Positions 52,893 through 62,283 are shown, counted from the first letter of the stretch. The stretch: 64,000 bases of DNA from Gaetbulibacter saemankumensis DSM 17032 (GCF_000425645.1 NZ_KE384430.1:372001-436000); one strand, 5' to 3'. Program-made: numbers and translations. Notes: generated by a model not told the origin, from the letters alone.

Positions 52893-52917
52893 CGCGCTCG
52901 TAAAAGAGTGCGTTTTT
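52893..52917 (+). terminator. Rho-independent terminator after the PfkB gene
   Basis: A CGCGCTC/GAGTGCG stem (one G-U pair) is followed by five T, about 6 bp past the stop. Confidence 0.75.
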
Positions 52918-52971
52918 AATTTAACATAATTATTTCCGAAATAGCCTTAAAACATAATATAATCTAGAGAA

Positions 52972-54870
52972 ATGAGCGACGCTTTAAAACACGAATGTGG
53001 TATAGCCATGATTAGGCTTTTAAAACCCTTAGAATATTATAAAGAAAAATACGGCAGTGCATTCTACGGTGTAAACAAAATGTATTTAATGATGGAAAAA
53101 CAGCACAACCGTGGACAAGACGGCGCTGGTTTTGCTAGTATTAAATTAAATACTAATCCTGGAGAACGTTATATAAGTAGAGTTCGCTCAATTGCTCAAC
53201 AGCCTATACAAGACATTTTTGCCCAAATAAACGACAGAATAAACAAGGAATTAACCGAGCATCCAGAATATACCGATAATGTTGCTTTACAGAAAAAAAA
53301 CATTCCATATATAGGAGAAGTATTATTAGGACATGTGCGTTATGGAACCTTTGGTAAAAATAGTGTGGAAAGTGTACACCCATTTTTAAGACAAAACAAC
53401 TGGATGCACAGAAACTTAATTATGGCCGGAAACTTTAACATGACTAATGTTAAGGAATTATTCGGAAATTTAATTGAGTTAGGTCAGCACCCAAAAGAAT
53501 ATACCGACACCATAACTATCATGGAAAAGATTGGTCATTTCTTAGATGATGCAGTAAGCAAAATTTACAAAGACCTAAAAAAAGAAGGCTATAACAAGCG
53601 TGAAGCTTCTCCTCTTATTGCCGAACGCCTTAAAGTTGCTAAAATTTTAAGAAGAGCTGCTAAAAACTGGGATGGCGGTTATGCTATGGCCGGTCTGATT
53701 GGTCATGGAGATTCTTTTGTCTTAAGAGACCCTGCGGGTATTCGTCCGGCATACTATTATAAAGACGACGAGATTGTTGTAGTTGCTTCAGAACGTCCAG
53801 TTATTCAAACGGTTTTCAATGTTAAATTTGAAGATGTTCAAGAATTAAAACCAGGACAAGCTATTATAACAAAAAAATCTGGCGAAGTAAGATTTAAACA
53901 AATATTAGAACCTTTAGAAAGAAAATCTTGTTCTTTCGAACGCATATATTTCTCTCGTGGTAGTGATGCTGAAATTTACCAAGAACGTAAAATGCTTGGT
54001 AAATTAGTAATGCCTGAAGTATTACAAGCTATAAATAATGACACTAAAAATACGGTGTTCTCATTTATTCCTAACACAGCTGAAACTTCGTTTTATGGGA
54101 TGGTAGAAACAGCCGAGGCCCACCTTAACGAGAGAAAAACAGCTGCCATACTAGATGGTCAACGTTCTTTATCCGCAGAAAAAGTAACAGAAATTTTATC
54201 GGAGCATATCCGTGTGGAAAAAATCGCAATTAAAGACGCTAAATTAAGAACCTTCATTACTGAAGATAGTAGTCGTGATGATTTAGTGGCACACGTTTAC
54301 GATATTACTTATGGTGTAATTAAGCCTGAAGACAATTTAGTTATAATAGACGATAGTATTGTTCGAGGTACAACGCTAAAGAAAAGTATTTTAAGAATGC
54401 TTGATCGCTTAGGGCCCAAACGAATTGTTGTTGTGTCTTCAGCACCACAAATTAGATACCCTGATTGTTACGGTATCGACATGGCAAACTTAGAGAGCTT
54501 AATTGCTTTTAGAGCTGCTTTAGAATTATTAAAAGATGCTGGTAATTACGGCATAGTTGAAGAAGTATACAAAAAATGTATCGAGCAAACCGATTTAGAC
54601 GATAAGCACGTACAGAACTTTGTAAAAGAAATATACGATCCGTTTACAGATGAACAAATATCTGATAAAATTGCTGAATTATTAAGTCCGGAAGACATTA
54701 ATGCAGAAGTAAAAATTATTTTCCAACCGGTTGAAAACCTACATAAAGCCTGCCCAGAACATCTGGGTGATTGGTACTTTACAGGTAACTACCCAACCAA
54801 CGGAGGTAATCGCGTTGTAAACCGTGCATTCATTAATTTTTACGAAGGCAACAACGAACGAGCCTATTAA
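52972..54870 (+). CDS. Large PurF-like amidophosphoribosyltransferase
   Basis: The 632-residue protein has a class II glutamine amidotransferase domain with Cys9 as nucleophile (HECGIAM); this implies removal of the first 8 residues, as in PurF maturation. A phosphoribosyltransferase domain follows, with PRPP loop VIIDDSIVRGTT at 457-468. PurF makes phosphoribosylamine, the first committed purine step. This version is about 130 residues longer than usual PurF (about 470-510): a helical insertion lies near 190-230 and the C-terminal part (540-632) is extended. I believe such long forms occur in Bacteroidota in addition to a standard PurF; only this one is seen here. It is the last gene before the tandem sRNA region. 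Confidence 0.88.
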   Translation: MSDALKHECGIAMIRLLKPLEYYKEKYGSAFYGVNKMYLMMEKQHNRGQDGAGFASIKLNTNPGERYISRVRSIAQQPIQDIFAQINDRINKELTEHPEYTDNVALQKKNIPYIGEVLLGHVRYGTFGKNSVESVHPFLRQNNWMHRNLIMAGNFNMTNVKELFGNLIELGQHPKEYTDTITIMEKIGHFLDDAVSKIYKDLKKEGYNKREASPLIAERLKVAKILRRAAKNWDGGYAMAGLIGHGDSFVLRDPAGIRPAYYYKDDEIVVVASERPVIQTVFNVKFEDVQELKPGQAIITKKSGEVRFKQILEPLERKSCSFERIYFSRGSDAEIYQERKMLGKLVMPEVLQAINNDTKNTVFSFIPNTAETSFYGMVETAEAHLNERKTAAILDGQRSLSAEKVTEILSEHIRVEKIAIKDAKLRTFITEDSSRDDLVAHVYDITYGVIKPEDNLVIIDDSIVRGTTLKKSILRMLDRLGPKRIVVVSSAPQIRYPDCYGIDMANLESLIAFRAALELLKDAGNYGIVEEVYKKCIEQTDLDDKHVQNFVKEIYDPFTDEQISDKIAELLSPEDINAEVKIIFQPVENLHKACPEHLGDWYFTGNYPTNGGNRVVNRAFINFYEGNNERAY

Positions 54871-55007
54871 TTGATAATATATCAATAAACTATAAGAAAA
54901 ATTAGACTAAATGCATTTTAAAAAATTCGGATTTACATTTCATCCAATATAAATGCATTTTATCTAAAAAAAAACCGGATTACTCTTATTTAGAGTAATT
55001 TAGAGCC

Positions 55008-55080
55008 ACCATAACATAAGTAGGTTAAGTTCATGGTAGATTTGGGGCAAAAAAAGGTGAACTCTTGTTCGCCTTTTTTT
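55008..55080 (+). ncRNA. Candidate small RNA, copy 1
   Basis: A 73-nt unit with a 5' hairpin: ACCAT pairs with ATGGT and AAC with GTT around a 13-nt loop, with one bulged C at 55032. A linker AGATTTGGGGC plus A-run follows, then a terminator hairpin (GGTGAAC/GTTCGCC, loop TCTT) and seven T. A TAATTTAG box (54996-55003), one mismatch from TANNTTTG, lies 4 nt before the unit, placing transcription start at about its first base. The core is nearly identical to copy 2. The family is not recognised; a known flavobacterial motif such as Flavo-1 cannot be excluded without a covariance search. Confidence 0.7.
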
Positions 55081-55140
55081 ATGGCATAAACTGAACTAAA
55101 TAAATCTACTCGATTTTCTAAAAAACCTTCTTCTAAACCC

Positions 55141-55166
55141 ATTTATTAGTCGTTTAACTAATAAAT
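55141..55166. repeat. Perfect 10-bp inverted repeat between the two sRNA units
   Basis: The arms ATTTATTAGT and ACTAATAAAT flank CGTTTA. Very A/T-rich. It could be a regulator site for copy 2 or a weak terminator; no run of T follows that fits either strand well. Confidence 0.5.
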
Positions 55167-55201
55167 TTTAGCAAAATAAATTCTCAATATATTTTAGCAG
55201 A

Positions 55202-55270
55202 ACCATAACATAAGTAGGTTAAGTTTATGGTAGATTTGGGGCAAAAAGGTGAACTAACGTTCACCTTTTT
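55202..55270 (+). ncRNA. Candidate small RNA, copy 2
   Basis: A 69-nt unit with the same layout as copy 1. The first 46 bases differ by one substitution, T for C at the bulged position of the 5' hairpin. The A-run is shorter by two. The terminator is GGTGAAC/GTTCACC with loop TAAC, where a G-U pair of copy 1 becomes an A-U pair. A TATTTTAG box (55190-55197) lies at exactly the same 4-nt distance from the unit as in copy 1. Conservation of structure and of the single-stranded linker supports an RNA function. Confidence 0.7.
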
Positions 55271-55296
55271 CACTTTAAAAACCTTAGAGTTAAGCA

Positions 55297-55325
55297 CAAA
55301 AAAAGCGCCCAAAACTAGGCGCTTA
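55297..55325 (-). terminator. Rho-independent terminator after sodA
   Basis: An AAGCGCC/GGCGCTT stem with an 8-nt loop is followed by seven T on the minus strand, 24 bp past the sodA stop. Confidence 0.85.
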
Positions 55326-55348
55326 ATTCTATGAAATTATTTTAACTC

Positions 55349-55957
55349 TTATTTAGCCGCAGCATAACGTCTTTCAGCTTCATTCCAGTTTACTACATTA
55401 AAGAAGGCTTTAATATAATCTGGACGACGGTTTTGATAGTTTAAGTAATAAGCATGCTCCCAAACATCAAGACCCAAAATAGGAGTTCCTCCGCAACCAA
55501 CACCTGGCATTAATGGATTATCTTGATTAGGTGTAGAACAAATATCTACTTTACCTCCTTCGTGCACACACAACCAAGCCCATCCAGACCCAAAACGTGT
55601 TGCAGCTGCCTTACTGAAAGCTTCCACAAACGCATCTTTAGAACCAAAAGCTGCTTCGATTGCATCTTTTAGTTCTCCGGATAAATACCCTCTATCTTCT
55701 GGATTCATTACTGTCCAGAATAATGAGTGATTATAAAATCCACCTCCATTATTTCTAACAGCAGCATTGTTCATATCTAAATTAGTAAGAATATCTTCAA
55801 TAGATTTCCCCTCTAAGTCAGTTCCTTCAATTGCATTATTTAAGTTATTAGTATATCCTTGGTGATGTTTAGTATGGTGTATCTCCATAGTACGAGCATC
55901 CATATGAGGTTCTAAAGCATCATAAGCATATCCTAATTCTGGTAATTCAAAAGCCAT
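55349..55957 (-). CDS. sodA: Superoxide dismutase, Fe/Mn family (Mn-type features)
   Basis: This cytoplasmic enzyme converts superoxide to oxygen and peroxide. The 202-residue protein has the metal ligands His27 ([10 protein letters not shown]), His77 (YNHSLFW), Asp164 and His168 ([12 protein letters not shown]). Gly at the position before the NHSLFW strand (NNGGGF) and Gln in TPNQDNPLM are features of the Mn rather than the Fe type. No signal peptide is visible. A TAAATTTG promoter box lies 38 bp upstream, and a terminator follows. Confidence 0.95.
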   Translation of the reverse strand: MAFELPELGYAYDALEPHMDARTMEIHHTKHHQGYTNNLNNAIEGTDLEGKSIEDILTNLDMNNAAVRNNGGGFYNHSLFWTVMNPEDRGYLSGELKDAIEAAFGSKDAFVEAFSKAAATRFGSGWAWLCVHEGGKVDICSTPNQDNPLMPGVGCGGTPILGLDVWEHAYYLNYQNRRPDYIKAFFNVVNWNEAERRYAAAK

Positions 55958-55995
55958 AATTTATTTATTTTAAAAAATTAATATTTAATTCTTTC

Positions 55996-56003
55996 CAAAT
56001 TTA
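55996..56003 (-). promoter_or_regulatory. Promoter -7 element for sodA
   Basis: TAAATTTG on the minus strand, 38 bp before the sodA ATG. Confidence 0.5.
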
Positions 56004-56084
56004 CGCATAATACCATTCAATTAAAAATAATTAATAGCTATCAAATCATCGATAGTTTTTATCTTGGAAGCAAATTTTCATTTT

Positions 56085-59000
56085 ATGTTTCGCACCCCTT
56101 CATTTACAATTTACAATGCTTCGGCGGGCAGTGGTAAAACATTTACTCTGGTTAAAGAATATCTAAAAATTTTATTCGAGTCGAAAAGTAACGACACCTT
56201 TAAACGTATTTTAGCCATTACCTTTACCAACAAGGCCGTAGCCGAAATGAAAGAACGGATTATAGATACTCTAAAACATTTTTCAGATGAAAAGATTTTA
56301 GAACACCCCGAAGGAATGTTTGCAATTATTTGTGAAGAATTAAACTTTACACCTGAGGTTCTTCATAAAAAATCACAACAGATTTTAAATACTATTATGC
56401 ATAATTATGCAGCGTTTGATATTTCCACCATTGATGGTTTCACCCATAAATTAATTCGAACCTTTGCTTACGACTTAAAATTACCTTTAAATTTCGAAGT
56501 GGAACTAGACCAAGAATCCTTAATCAATGAAGCCGTAGACAGTTTAATTTCCAAAGCTGGAAAAGACAAAACGCTTACTAAGGTTCTTTTAGATTTTGCC
56601 ATTGAAAAAGCCGATGAAGACAAAAGCTGGGATGTTGCCTTCGATTTTAATAAAATCGCCAAACTCCTACTAAATGAAAATGACATTCCTTATATATTAA
56701 CCCTAAAGGCCAAAACCTTAAACGACTTTAAACTTCTTAAAGATCAACTGAGAAAAGACATAAAAGCGAGTGAAGAACATATTAAACAAAACGCCAATGA
56801 TGTGTTGAGTTTAATTGAAAATACCGGATTGGAACATGCGAACTTCTCAAGAAGCACCTTACCAAACCATTTTAAAAAAGCAGCCAAATTAGATCTCGAC
56901 ACTTTATACAACAATAAACTGGAAGAAAACATAGTCGAGCGTAAAGGCATTTATAATAAATCATTAAACAGTGATATAGCTAATAGTATTGAGAGCATAC
57001 TTCCGGAAATTGAACTTTACTATAAAATTGTTAAACGAGAAGTTTACAATTTAAAATTTTTAAGAGCGGTATATAAAAACATAACACCTTTGTCGGTAAT
57101 TAACGCTATAAATAATGAACTGACATCTATTAAATCTGAACAGAATAAAATGCTCATTTCAGAGTTTAATACGCTTATTAGCAAAGAAATTAGCAATCAA
57201 CCAACACCTTTTATTTATGAACGGATTGGTGAAAATTTCAAACATTATTTTATTGATGAATTTCAGGACACTTCGGTATTGCAGTGGCAAAATTTAATAC
57301 CTTTATTAGACAATGCTCTATCGGTTGAAAACGGTACAACCATGTTAGTTGGCGATGCAAAACAAGCCATTTACAGATGGCGTGGCGGTAAGGCGGAACA
57401 GTTTATAAAATTATTTAACGATGATAATCCATTTCAAGCAGAAAAAAGTATTGAAAACCTTCCAACAAACTACCGAAGTTCTAAACAAGTGGTATCGTTT
57501 AACAACGCATTTTTTAAATTTTTGGCATCGGAAGTTTTCTCTAATAAAACCTATCAGGAACTTTATGTTAAGTCAGGCCAAGAAATAAGTAAGACTTTAG
57601 AAGGGTATGTAGAATTAACCTTTTTAGATATTAAAAGTGAAGATGATCGCGATGCCTTATATTGTGAAGAAGCGTTAAAATCAATACAAACCAACTTAGA
57701 TCAAGGGTATGCTCTCAAAGATATTTGTGTCTTAGTACGTAAAAAAAAGGAAGGCGTAGCCATAGCAAAATATTTAAGCACCAATAACATTCCTATTATT
57801 TCTTCAGAAACACTGCTATTGTACAATGCGCCGGAAGTAGGATTTATCAATAGCGTATTAGAACTTTTAATTCAACCAAAAAATAATGAAATAAAAATAA
57901 AAGTTCTAAACTATTTTTGTCAGCTTTTAGATATAACAAACAAACATGATTTTTTTACTGACCACCTGAATTTATCAATATCAGAACTCTTTAAAAGCTT
58001 AGAAGAATTTAATGTCTTTATCCCAAGTATTAACCTACTGCAATTACCGCTTTACGATTTGGCTGAAACGATTGTAAGAACCTTTAATCTAATAGAAAAA
58101 TCAAACGCGTATGTCCAGTTTTATTTAGATATTATATTAGATTTCACAAATAAAAACGGATCCGATATTCCAGCCTTTCTAGACTATTTCAATAAGAAGA
58201 AAGAAAATTTAAGTATTGTATCTCCTCAGGGACAAAATGCCGTGCAAATTATGACTATTCATAAATCTAAAGGTCTGGAATTTCCAGTGGTTATTTTCCC
58301 TTATGCCGATTTGGATATATATCGTGAAATTGAACCGAAAGAATGGTTCCCAATACCTCCAGAAAAATTTCAGGGATTTTCACATATGTTACTAAATTTT
58401 AACAAAGACTTTGAGGCATACGACACTACAGGGGCAGACATTTTTAATAAGCATAAATCCGAACAGGAATTAGACAACATCAATCTGCTGTATGTTGCTT
58501 TAACCCGTGCATCGGAGCAGTTATTTATAATTTCTAACAAGGATGTTTCAACTAAAGGGGAGGTAAATACCAATCGATACTCCGGATTATTTATTAGCCA
58601 TTTACAGCATTTGGACCTATGGAATAACTCCCAATTTAAATATAGTTTCGGAACACCAAAAGAAGCTGGTTTAACCAAACAACTAGGTGACACCATTTTC
58701 CAAAACGAATTTATTTCGACTTCTAAAGAATCACACCAAATAAACATAGTAACAAAATCTGGCATGCTATGGGATACTAGCCAAGAAGAAGCTATTGAAA
58801 AAGGAAATTTAATACATAACCTAATGGCTAAAATTGTTTCTGAAAAGGATATCGATTCGGCAATTCACGAGTTTATCTCTGACGGAACTATTAATGGAGA
58901 TCAAGCAAACAGTTTAAAAGATATTATGCTACAAATAGTAAGACATCCCAAGCTAGAAAATTATTTTAACGACCATCATACTGTCATTAATGAACGAGAC

Positions 59001-59216
59001 ATAATAACCAATGAAGGCATTATTTTACGACCTGACCGTTTAGTTATTAATTCAAATAATGAAGCTGTAATAATCGATTTCAAAACTGGACTTCAAGACA
59101 AAAAACATTTTCAACAGCTACAATCCTATCAGGACGTTTTAGAACAAATGAACCTTAAAGTCCTGAAAAAGATACTGATATACACAAATGACGCAATTCA
59201 AATTTCAGAAGCTTAA
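56085..59216 (+). CDS. AddA/RecB-like helicase-nuclease
   Basis: From the ATG at 56085 the protein is 1043 residues. It has UvrD-type helicase motifs: Walker A ASAGSGKT (12-19), DExQ box FIDEFQDTS (389-397), the PTNYRSSKQVV and TIHKSKGLEFPVVIF blocks, and VALTRASEQLF. A C-terminal PD-(D/E)XK nuclease follows, with IIDFKTG (Asp998, Lys1000). By family it processes double-strand breaks to load RecA, with an AddB-type partner. A matching AddB-like gene lies downstream at 62284, separated by two ompA genes. The longer reading frame begins with TTG at 56064; ATG is preferred. Confidence 0.9.
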   Translation: MFRTPSFTIYNASAGSGKTFTLVKEYLKILFESKSNDTFKRILAITFTNKAVAEMKERIIDTLKHFSDEKILEHPEGMFAIICEELNFTPEVLHKKSQQILNTIMHNYAAFDISTIDGFTHKLIRTFAYDLKLPLNFEVELDQESLINEAVDSLISKAGKDKTLTKVLLDFAIEKADEDKSWDVAFDFNKIAKLLLNENDIPYILTLKAKTLNDFKLLKDQLRKDIKASEEHIKQNANDVLSLIENTGLEHANFSRSTLPNHFKKAAKLDLDTLYNNKLEENIVERKGIYNKSLNSDIANSIESILPEIELYYKIVKREVYNLKFLRAVYKNITPLSVINAINNELTSIKSEQNKMLISEFNTLISKEISNQPTPFIYERIGENFKHYFIDEFQDTSVLQWQNLIPLLDNALSVENGTTMLVGDAKQAIYRWRGGKAEQFIKLFNDDNPFQAEKSIENLPTNYRSSKQVVSFNNAFFKFLASEVFSNKTYQELYVKSGQEISKTLEGYVELTFLDIKSEDDRDALYCEEALKSIQTNLDQGYALKDICVLVRKKKEGVAIAKYLSTNNIPIISSETLLLYNAPEVGFINSVLELLIQPKNNEIKIKVLNYFCQLLDITNKHDFFTDHLNLSISELFKSLEEFNVFIPSINLLQLPLYDLAETIVRTFNLIEKSNAYVQFYLDIILDFTNKNGSDIPAFLDYFNKKKENLSIVSPQGQNAVQIMTIHKSKGLEFPVVIFPYADLDIYREIEPKEWFPIPPEKFQGFSHMLLNFNKDFEAYDTTGADIFNKHKSEQELDNINLLYVALTRASEQLFIISNKDVSTKGEVNTNRYSGLFISHLQHLDLWNNSQFKYSFGTPKEAGLTKQLGDTIFQNEFISTSKESHQINIVTKSGMLWDTSQEEAIEKGNLIHNLMAKIVSEKDIDSAIHEFISDGTINGDQANSLKDIMLQIVRHPKLENYFNDHHTVINERDIITNEGIILRPDRLVINSNNEAVIIDFKTGLQDKKHFQQLQSYQDVLEQMNLKVLKKILIYTNDAIQISEA

Positions 59217-59310
59217 TTCTTACATATTGTTACAATATTTCACTTTATCGGTTATTATTGTCATTTTGTCGAATTAATATGATTCATCTTTCAGAAAAGT
59301 TGTAAAGATG

Positions 59311-59318
59311 TAAATTTG
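59311..59318 (+). promoter_or_regulatory. Promoter -7 element for the first ompA-like gene
   Basis: TAAATTTG, an exact TANNTTTG match, lies 37 bp before the ATG. The -33 region is T-rich (CTTTC). Confidence 0.6.
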
Positions 59319-59355
59319 CCGACTTAAATATATTGTTTTTCAAACAAATCGACCC

Positions 59356-60675
59356 ATGAAAAAATTAATTACACTATTTTTTGCTTTTGTTATTGTAGGT
59401 TTAAGCAGCCTAAACGCTCAAGATGCTAATAATCCTTGGTTAATAGGGATAGGCGTAAATGCAGTAGACAGTTATCCAACAAATGTTGGAGACAGCAATT
59501 TCCCAGGCCAGAGTACTTGGTTTGATGAGTATTTCAACGCTACAGATCATTGGAATATTTTACCATTCCCTTCATCAGTTTCTGTATCACGTTACTTAGG
59601 AAGTAACTTTTCTGCTGGTATTTTTGGTTCTGTAAATAAAATTACCAAAGTTGGGGACGCATCAACTTATTCAGGAAAATCAATCAACGACTTTTCATAT
59701 TATGGTGTTGATGGTTTTTTCAAGTACAGCTTTGCTCAATTAATTAATTCAGAAAGCTTTGAACCATTTATTAAAATTGGAGGAGGTTACTCTTGGATTG
59801 ATAAAATTGGTGCTGGTACCGTTAATGGAGGTCTTGGATTTAACTGGTTTTTCACTAACAAGAAAAACATCGGATTAAACGTACAATCTACTTACAAACA
59901 TGCGTTTGAAGATTATTTAATTCCTCATTTCCAACACAACGTAGGTATTACGTTCAAATTAGGATCTAAAGACACTGATAAAGATGGCATTAAAGACAAA
60001 GATGATGCTTGTCCAGAAGTACCTGGTTTACCTGAATTTAATGGTTGTCCAGATTCTGATGGCGATGGTGTTCAAGACAGCGAAGATGAATGTCCTGAAG
60101 TTGCTGGTTTACCAGAATTTAACGGTTGTCCTGACACAGATGGTGATGGCATAGCTGATAAAGATGACAGATGTCCTAAGGTAGCAGGATTAAAAGAACT
60201 TAATGGTTGTCCAGATTCTGATGGTGATGGTATTGCTGATATCGATGACAAATGTCCTAACGAAAAAGGAACTGCAGCAAATAATGGTTGCCCTGAAGTT
60301 GAAGTTGACAATACTCAAGATTTAATCGACGCCTTAGCGAAGACTATTTTCTTTGAATTTGACAGTGCTGAATTAACCCCTGAAAATCAAATTACTTTAA
60401 ATAAAATTGCTGATTTAATTGAGCAAAACAATAAAGTATATAACTTAACAATCGAAGGTTATGCTGACAACGTAGGTGCTAAATCTTACAACCAGACTTT
60501 ATCTGAAAGAAGAGCTCAAGCTGTTGCAGATTATCTAACAAGAACAGGTGTTACTCCTGAAAATGTTTCAACAGTAGGTTACGGTGAAGAAAATCCTGTA
60601 GCCGCTAATAACACTAAAGAAGGAAGAGCACAGAACAGACGAAGTGAAGTAAAAATTAAGGTTACTTCTAAATAA
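59356..60675 (+). CDS. OmpA family outer-membrane protein with four TSP3 repeats
   Basis: The 439-residue protein has a signal peptide (cleavage near NA-Q, residue 22) and an N-terminal beta-barrel-like domain (about 22-200). Four calcium-binding thrombospondin type 3 repeats follow (about 205-320, each with a DxDGDG-type core and a Cys-Pro pair). A C-terminal OmpA peptidoglycan-binding domain follows (about 325-439; IFFEFDSAELTPENQ and the LSERRAQAVADYL helix). It ties the outer membrane to the cell wall. It is similar end to end to the next gene, so the pair arose by duplication, and each has its own promoter and terminator. Confidence 0.93.
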   Translation: MKKLITLFFAFVIVGLSSLNAQDANNPWLIGIGVNAVDSYPTNVGDSNFPGQSTWFDEYFNATDHWNILPFPSSVSVSRYLGSNFSAGIFGSVNKITKVGDASTYSGKSINDFSYYGVDGFFKYSFAQLINSESFEPFIKIGGGYSWIDKIGAGTVNGGLGFNWFFTNKKNIGLNVQSTYKHAFEDYLIPHFQHNVGITFKLGSKDTDKDGIKDKDDACPEVPGLPEFNGCPDSDGDGVQDSEDECPEVAGLPEFNGCPDTDGDGIADKDDRCPKVAGLKELNGCPDSDGDGIADIDDKCPNEKGTAANNGCPEVEVDNTQDLIDALAKTIFFEFDSAELTPENQITLNKIADLIEQNNKVYNLTIEGYADNVGAKSYNQTLSERRAQAVADYLTRTGVTPENVSTVGYGEENPVAANNTKEGRAQNRRSEVKIKVTSK

Positions 60676-60697
60676 AACAAGTCAATTTTATATTTAT

Positions 60698-60726
60698 AAA
60701 AGCCTCACAGTGTGAGGCTTTTTTTA
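60698..60726 (+). terminator. Rho-independent terminator between the ompA-like genes
   Basis: An AAAGCCTCAC/GTGAGGCTTT stem with a 3-nt loop is followed by seven T. Confidence 0.9.
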
Positions 60727-60737
60727 TTATATTTATT

Positions 60738-60767
60738 TTGTTAATAAATTTTAACAACTTACATTTG
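60738..60767 (+). promoter_or_regulatory. Full consensus Bacteroidota promoter of the second ompA-like gene
   Basis: TTG (60738-60740), a 19-bp spacer and TACATTTG (60760-60767) match the flavobacterial consensus TTG-N17-23-TANNTTTG exactly. The ATG at 60803 is 35 bp downstream. It is the clearest promoter in the window, as expected for an abundant outer-membrane protein. Confidence 0.8.
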
Positions 60768-60802
60768 TTTGACGATTAACACTTAAAATTAAACTTTTGA
60801 AT

Positions 60803-62206
60803 ATGAAAAATCTTAGCAGATTATTGCTTGCGATGCTACTTGTACTAGGTATTAGTAGTGTAAATGCGCAAGACAAAAATAACCCTTGGCAAATATCTAT
60901 AGGAGTCAATATGGTTGATGCCTATCCTACAGGAGCTGGTAATTTATATACCGGTGGTGGCTACAGTAGTGAAACAATTTTTGGTGAGTATTTCAATGCG
61001 ACCGACCATTGGAACATTTTACCTTCGCTATCTACGATATCTGTATCTAGATATTTAGGAGATGGATTCTCTTTAGGAATAGCAGGATCATTGAATAAAA
61101 TTGATAAATGGGGAGACATTAGTTCTAATCCAGATATGACCAATAAAGTTGACGATTTATCATATTACGGACTTGACGGTACTATAAAGTACGGCATTGG
61201 AGAAGCTCTTGATTGGGGTGTATTCGATCCATTCATTGGTGTTGGTGGTGGTTACACATGGGTTGATGAAATTGGAGCTGGCACAATCAATGGAACTTTA
61301 GGTTTTAATGTATGGTTTAGTGAAAATATTGGTCTTACTTTACAATCTGCATACAAACATGCCTTTGAAGATTATTTAGATACACACTTCCAACACACAG
61401 TAGGTGTTTCTATTCGTTTTGGAGGTACTGATACCGATGGTGATGGTATTTACGACAAAGATGATGCTTGTCCAGATGTTCCTGGTATAGAAGCTTTCAA
61501 CGGTTGTCCTGATACTGATGGTGATGGTATAGAAGACAGCAAAGATGATTGTCCTAACGAAGCTGGTCCTGCTGAGTTTAATGGTTGTCCAGACTCAGAT
61601 GGTGATGGTATTCCAGATAAAGATGACGATTGTCCAAACACTCCAGGTTTAAAAGCTTTAAATGGTTGTCCTGATGCTGATGGTGATGGTATTGCCGATA
61701 AGGATGACAAATGCCCTAATGTAGCTGGACCAGCTGCTAACAATGGATGTCCTTGGCCAGATACAGACGGTGATGGTGTTGCTGATAAAGATGATAAATG
61801 TCCTACTGTAAAAGGAACCGTTGCCAATAACGGATGCCCTGAAGTTTCTGAAGCCGTACTAAAAACACTTAACGAATACGCTAAAACTATTTTATTCGAT
61901 ACAGGTAAAGCAACTATCAAAAAACAATCTGCTGGTGTATTAAACGATATCGTAGGTATCTTAAAAGAATACACTAATGCTAAATTTACTATCGACGGAC
62001 ATACTGATAGCACAGGCAGCGACACTCTAAACCAAAAATTATCTGAATCTAGAGCAAACGCTGTTAAAGATTATTTAGTTGAAAACGGAATCGATGGTTC
62101 TAGACTTTCAGCTGCAGGATACGGTGAATCTAAACCAATCGATACTAACGCTACTAGCGAAGGAAGAAGAAACAACAGACGTGTTGAAATTAACTTAGTA
62201 AAATAA
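60803..62206 (+). CDS. OmpA family outer-membrane protein with five TSP3 repeats
   Basis: From the ATG at 60803 the protein is 467 residues: signal peptide [19 protein letters not shown] (cleavage near NA-Q), a barrel-like domain (about 24-205), five TSP3 calcium-binding repeats (about 208-345; [15 protein letters not shown] and similar), and an OmpA C-terminal domain (about 350-467; [27 protein letters not shown]). It has one more TSP3 repeat than its upstream paralogue. The frame also opens with TTG at 60797, but the ATG begins the signal peptide. Strong promoter upstream and strong terminator downstream. Confidence 0.93.
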   Translation: MKNLSRLLLAMLLVLGISSVNAQDKNNPWQISIGVNMVDAYPTGAGNLYTGGGYSSETIFGEYFNATDHWNILPSLSTISVSRYLGDGFSLGIAGSLNKIDKWGDISSNPDMTNKVDDLSYYGLDGTIKYGIGEALDWGVFDPFIGVGGGYTWVDEIGAGTINGTLGFNVWFSENIGLTLQSAYKHAFEDYLDTHFQHTVGVSIRFGGTDTDGDGIYDKDDACPDVPGIEAFNGCPDTDGDGIEDSKDDCPNEAGPAEFNGCPDSDGDGIPDKDDDCPNTPGLKALNGCPDADGDGIADKDDKCPNVAGPAANNGCPWPDTDGDGVADKDDKCPTVKGTVANNGCPEVSEAVLKTLNEYAKTILFDTGKATIKKQSAGVLNDIVGILKEYTNAKFTIDGHTDSTGSDTLNQKLSESRANAVKDYLVENGIDGSRLSAAGYGESKPIDTNATSEGRRNNRRVEINLVK

Positions 62207-62240
62207 GAAGTCTCTAAACAGACCTTTAAAATAAGTTTGA

Positions 62241-62277
62241 AAAAAACGCTTCGGAAATCCGAAGCGTTTTTTATTTT
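62241..62277 (+). terminator. Rho-independent terminator after the second ompA-like gene
   Basis: An ACGCTTCGGA/TCCGAAGCGT stem with a 2-nt loop and A/T-rich outer arms is followed by TTTTTATTTTTA. It ends only about 7 bp before the next start codon. Confidence 0.9.
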
Positions 62278-62283
62278 TATCAA

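Larger units (their letters stand above)
54871..55348. other. Intergenic region with two tandem small-RNA-like units
   Basis: This 478-bp gap separates the PurF-like gene (plus) from sodA (minus). Besides the two units, it holds a short hairpin ATTACTC/GAGTAAT (54979-54999) and a perfect 10-bp inverted repeat (55141-55166). No ORF of convincing quality is present. Confidence 0.85.

Noticed and set aside
55033-55090. Short peptide ORF beginning MVDLGQK in both sRNA copies
   Set aside because: A two-base length difference changes the frame after GQK, so only seven residues match while the hairpin structure is kept. RNA structure explains the conservation better.
55008-55270. The two copies as direct repeats flanking a mobile element or att sites
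   Set aside because: Only 121 bp lie between them, with no gene; each copy ends in its own terminator.
56064-56084. TTG start seven codons upstream for the AddA-like gene
   Set aside because: The ATG at 56085 gives the usual short lead to Walker A, and TTG is a rare start.
59224-59238. 15-bp palindrome ATATTGTTACAATAT after the AddA-like gene
   Set aside because: Short and fully A/T-rich, no T-run; likely chance in this composition.
59983-61845. Regularly spaced DNA repeats that could suggest a CRISPR array
   Set aside because: The period is about 75-80 bp, the repeats are in frame and encode TSP3 calcium-binding motifs in two ompA genes.
61450-62025. 191-codon ORF antisense to the second ompA-like gene
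   Set aside because: Ser/Pro/Gly-rich shadow of the TSP3 repeats; the sense frame is a clear OmpA protein.
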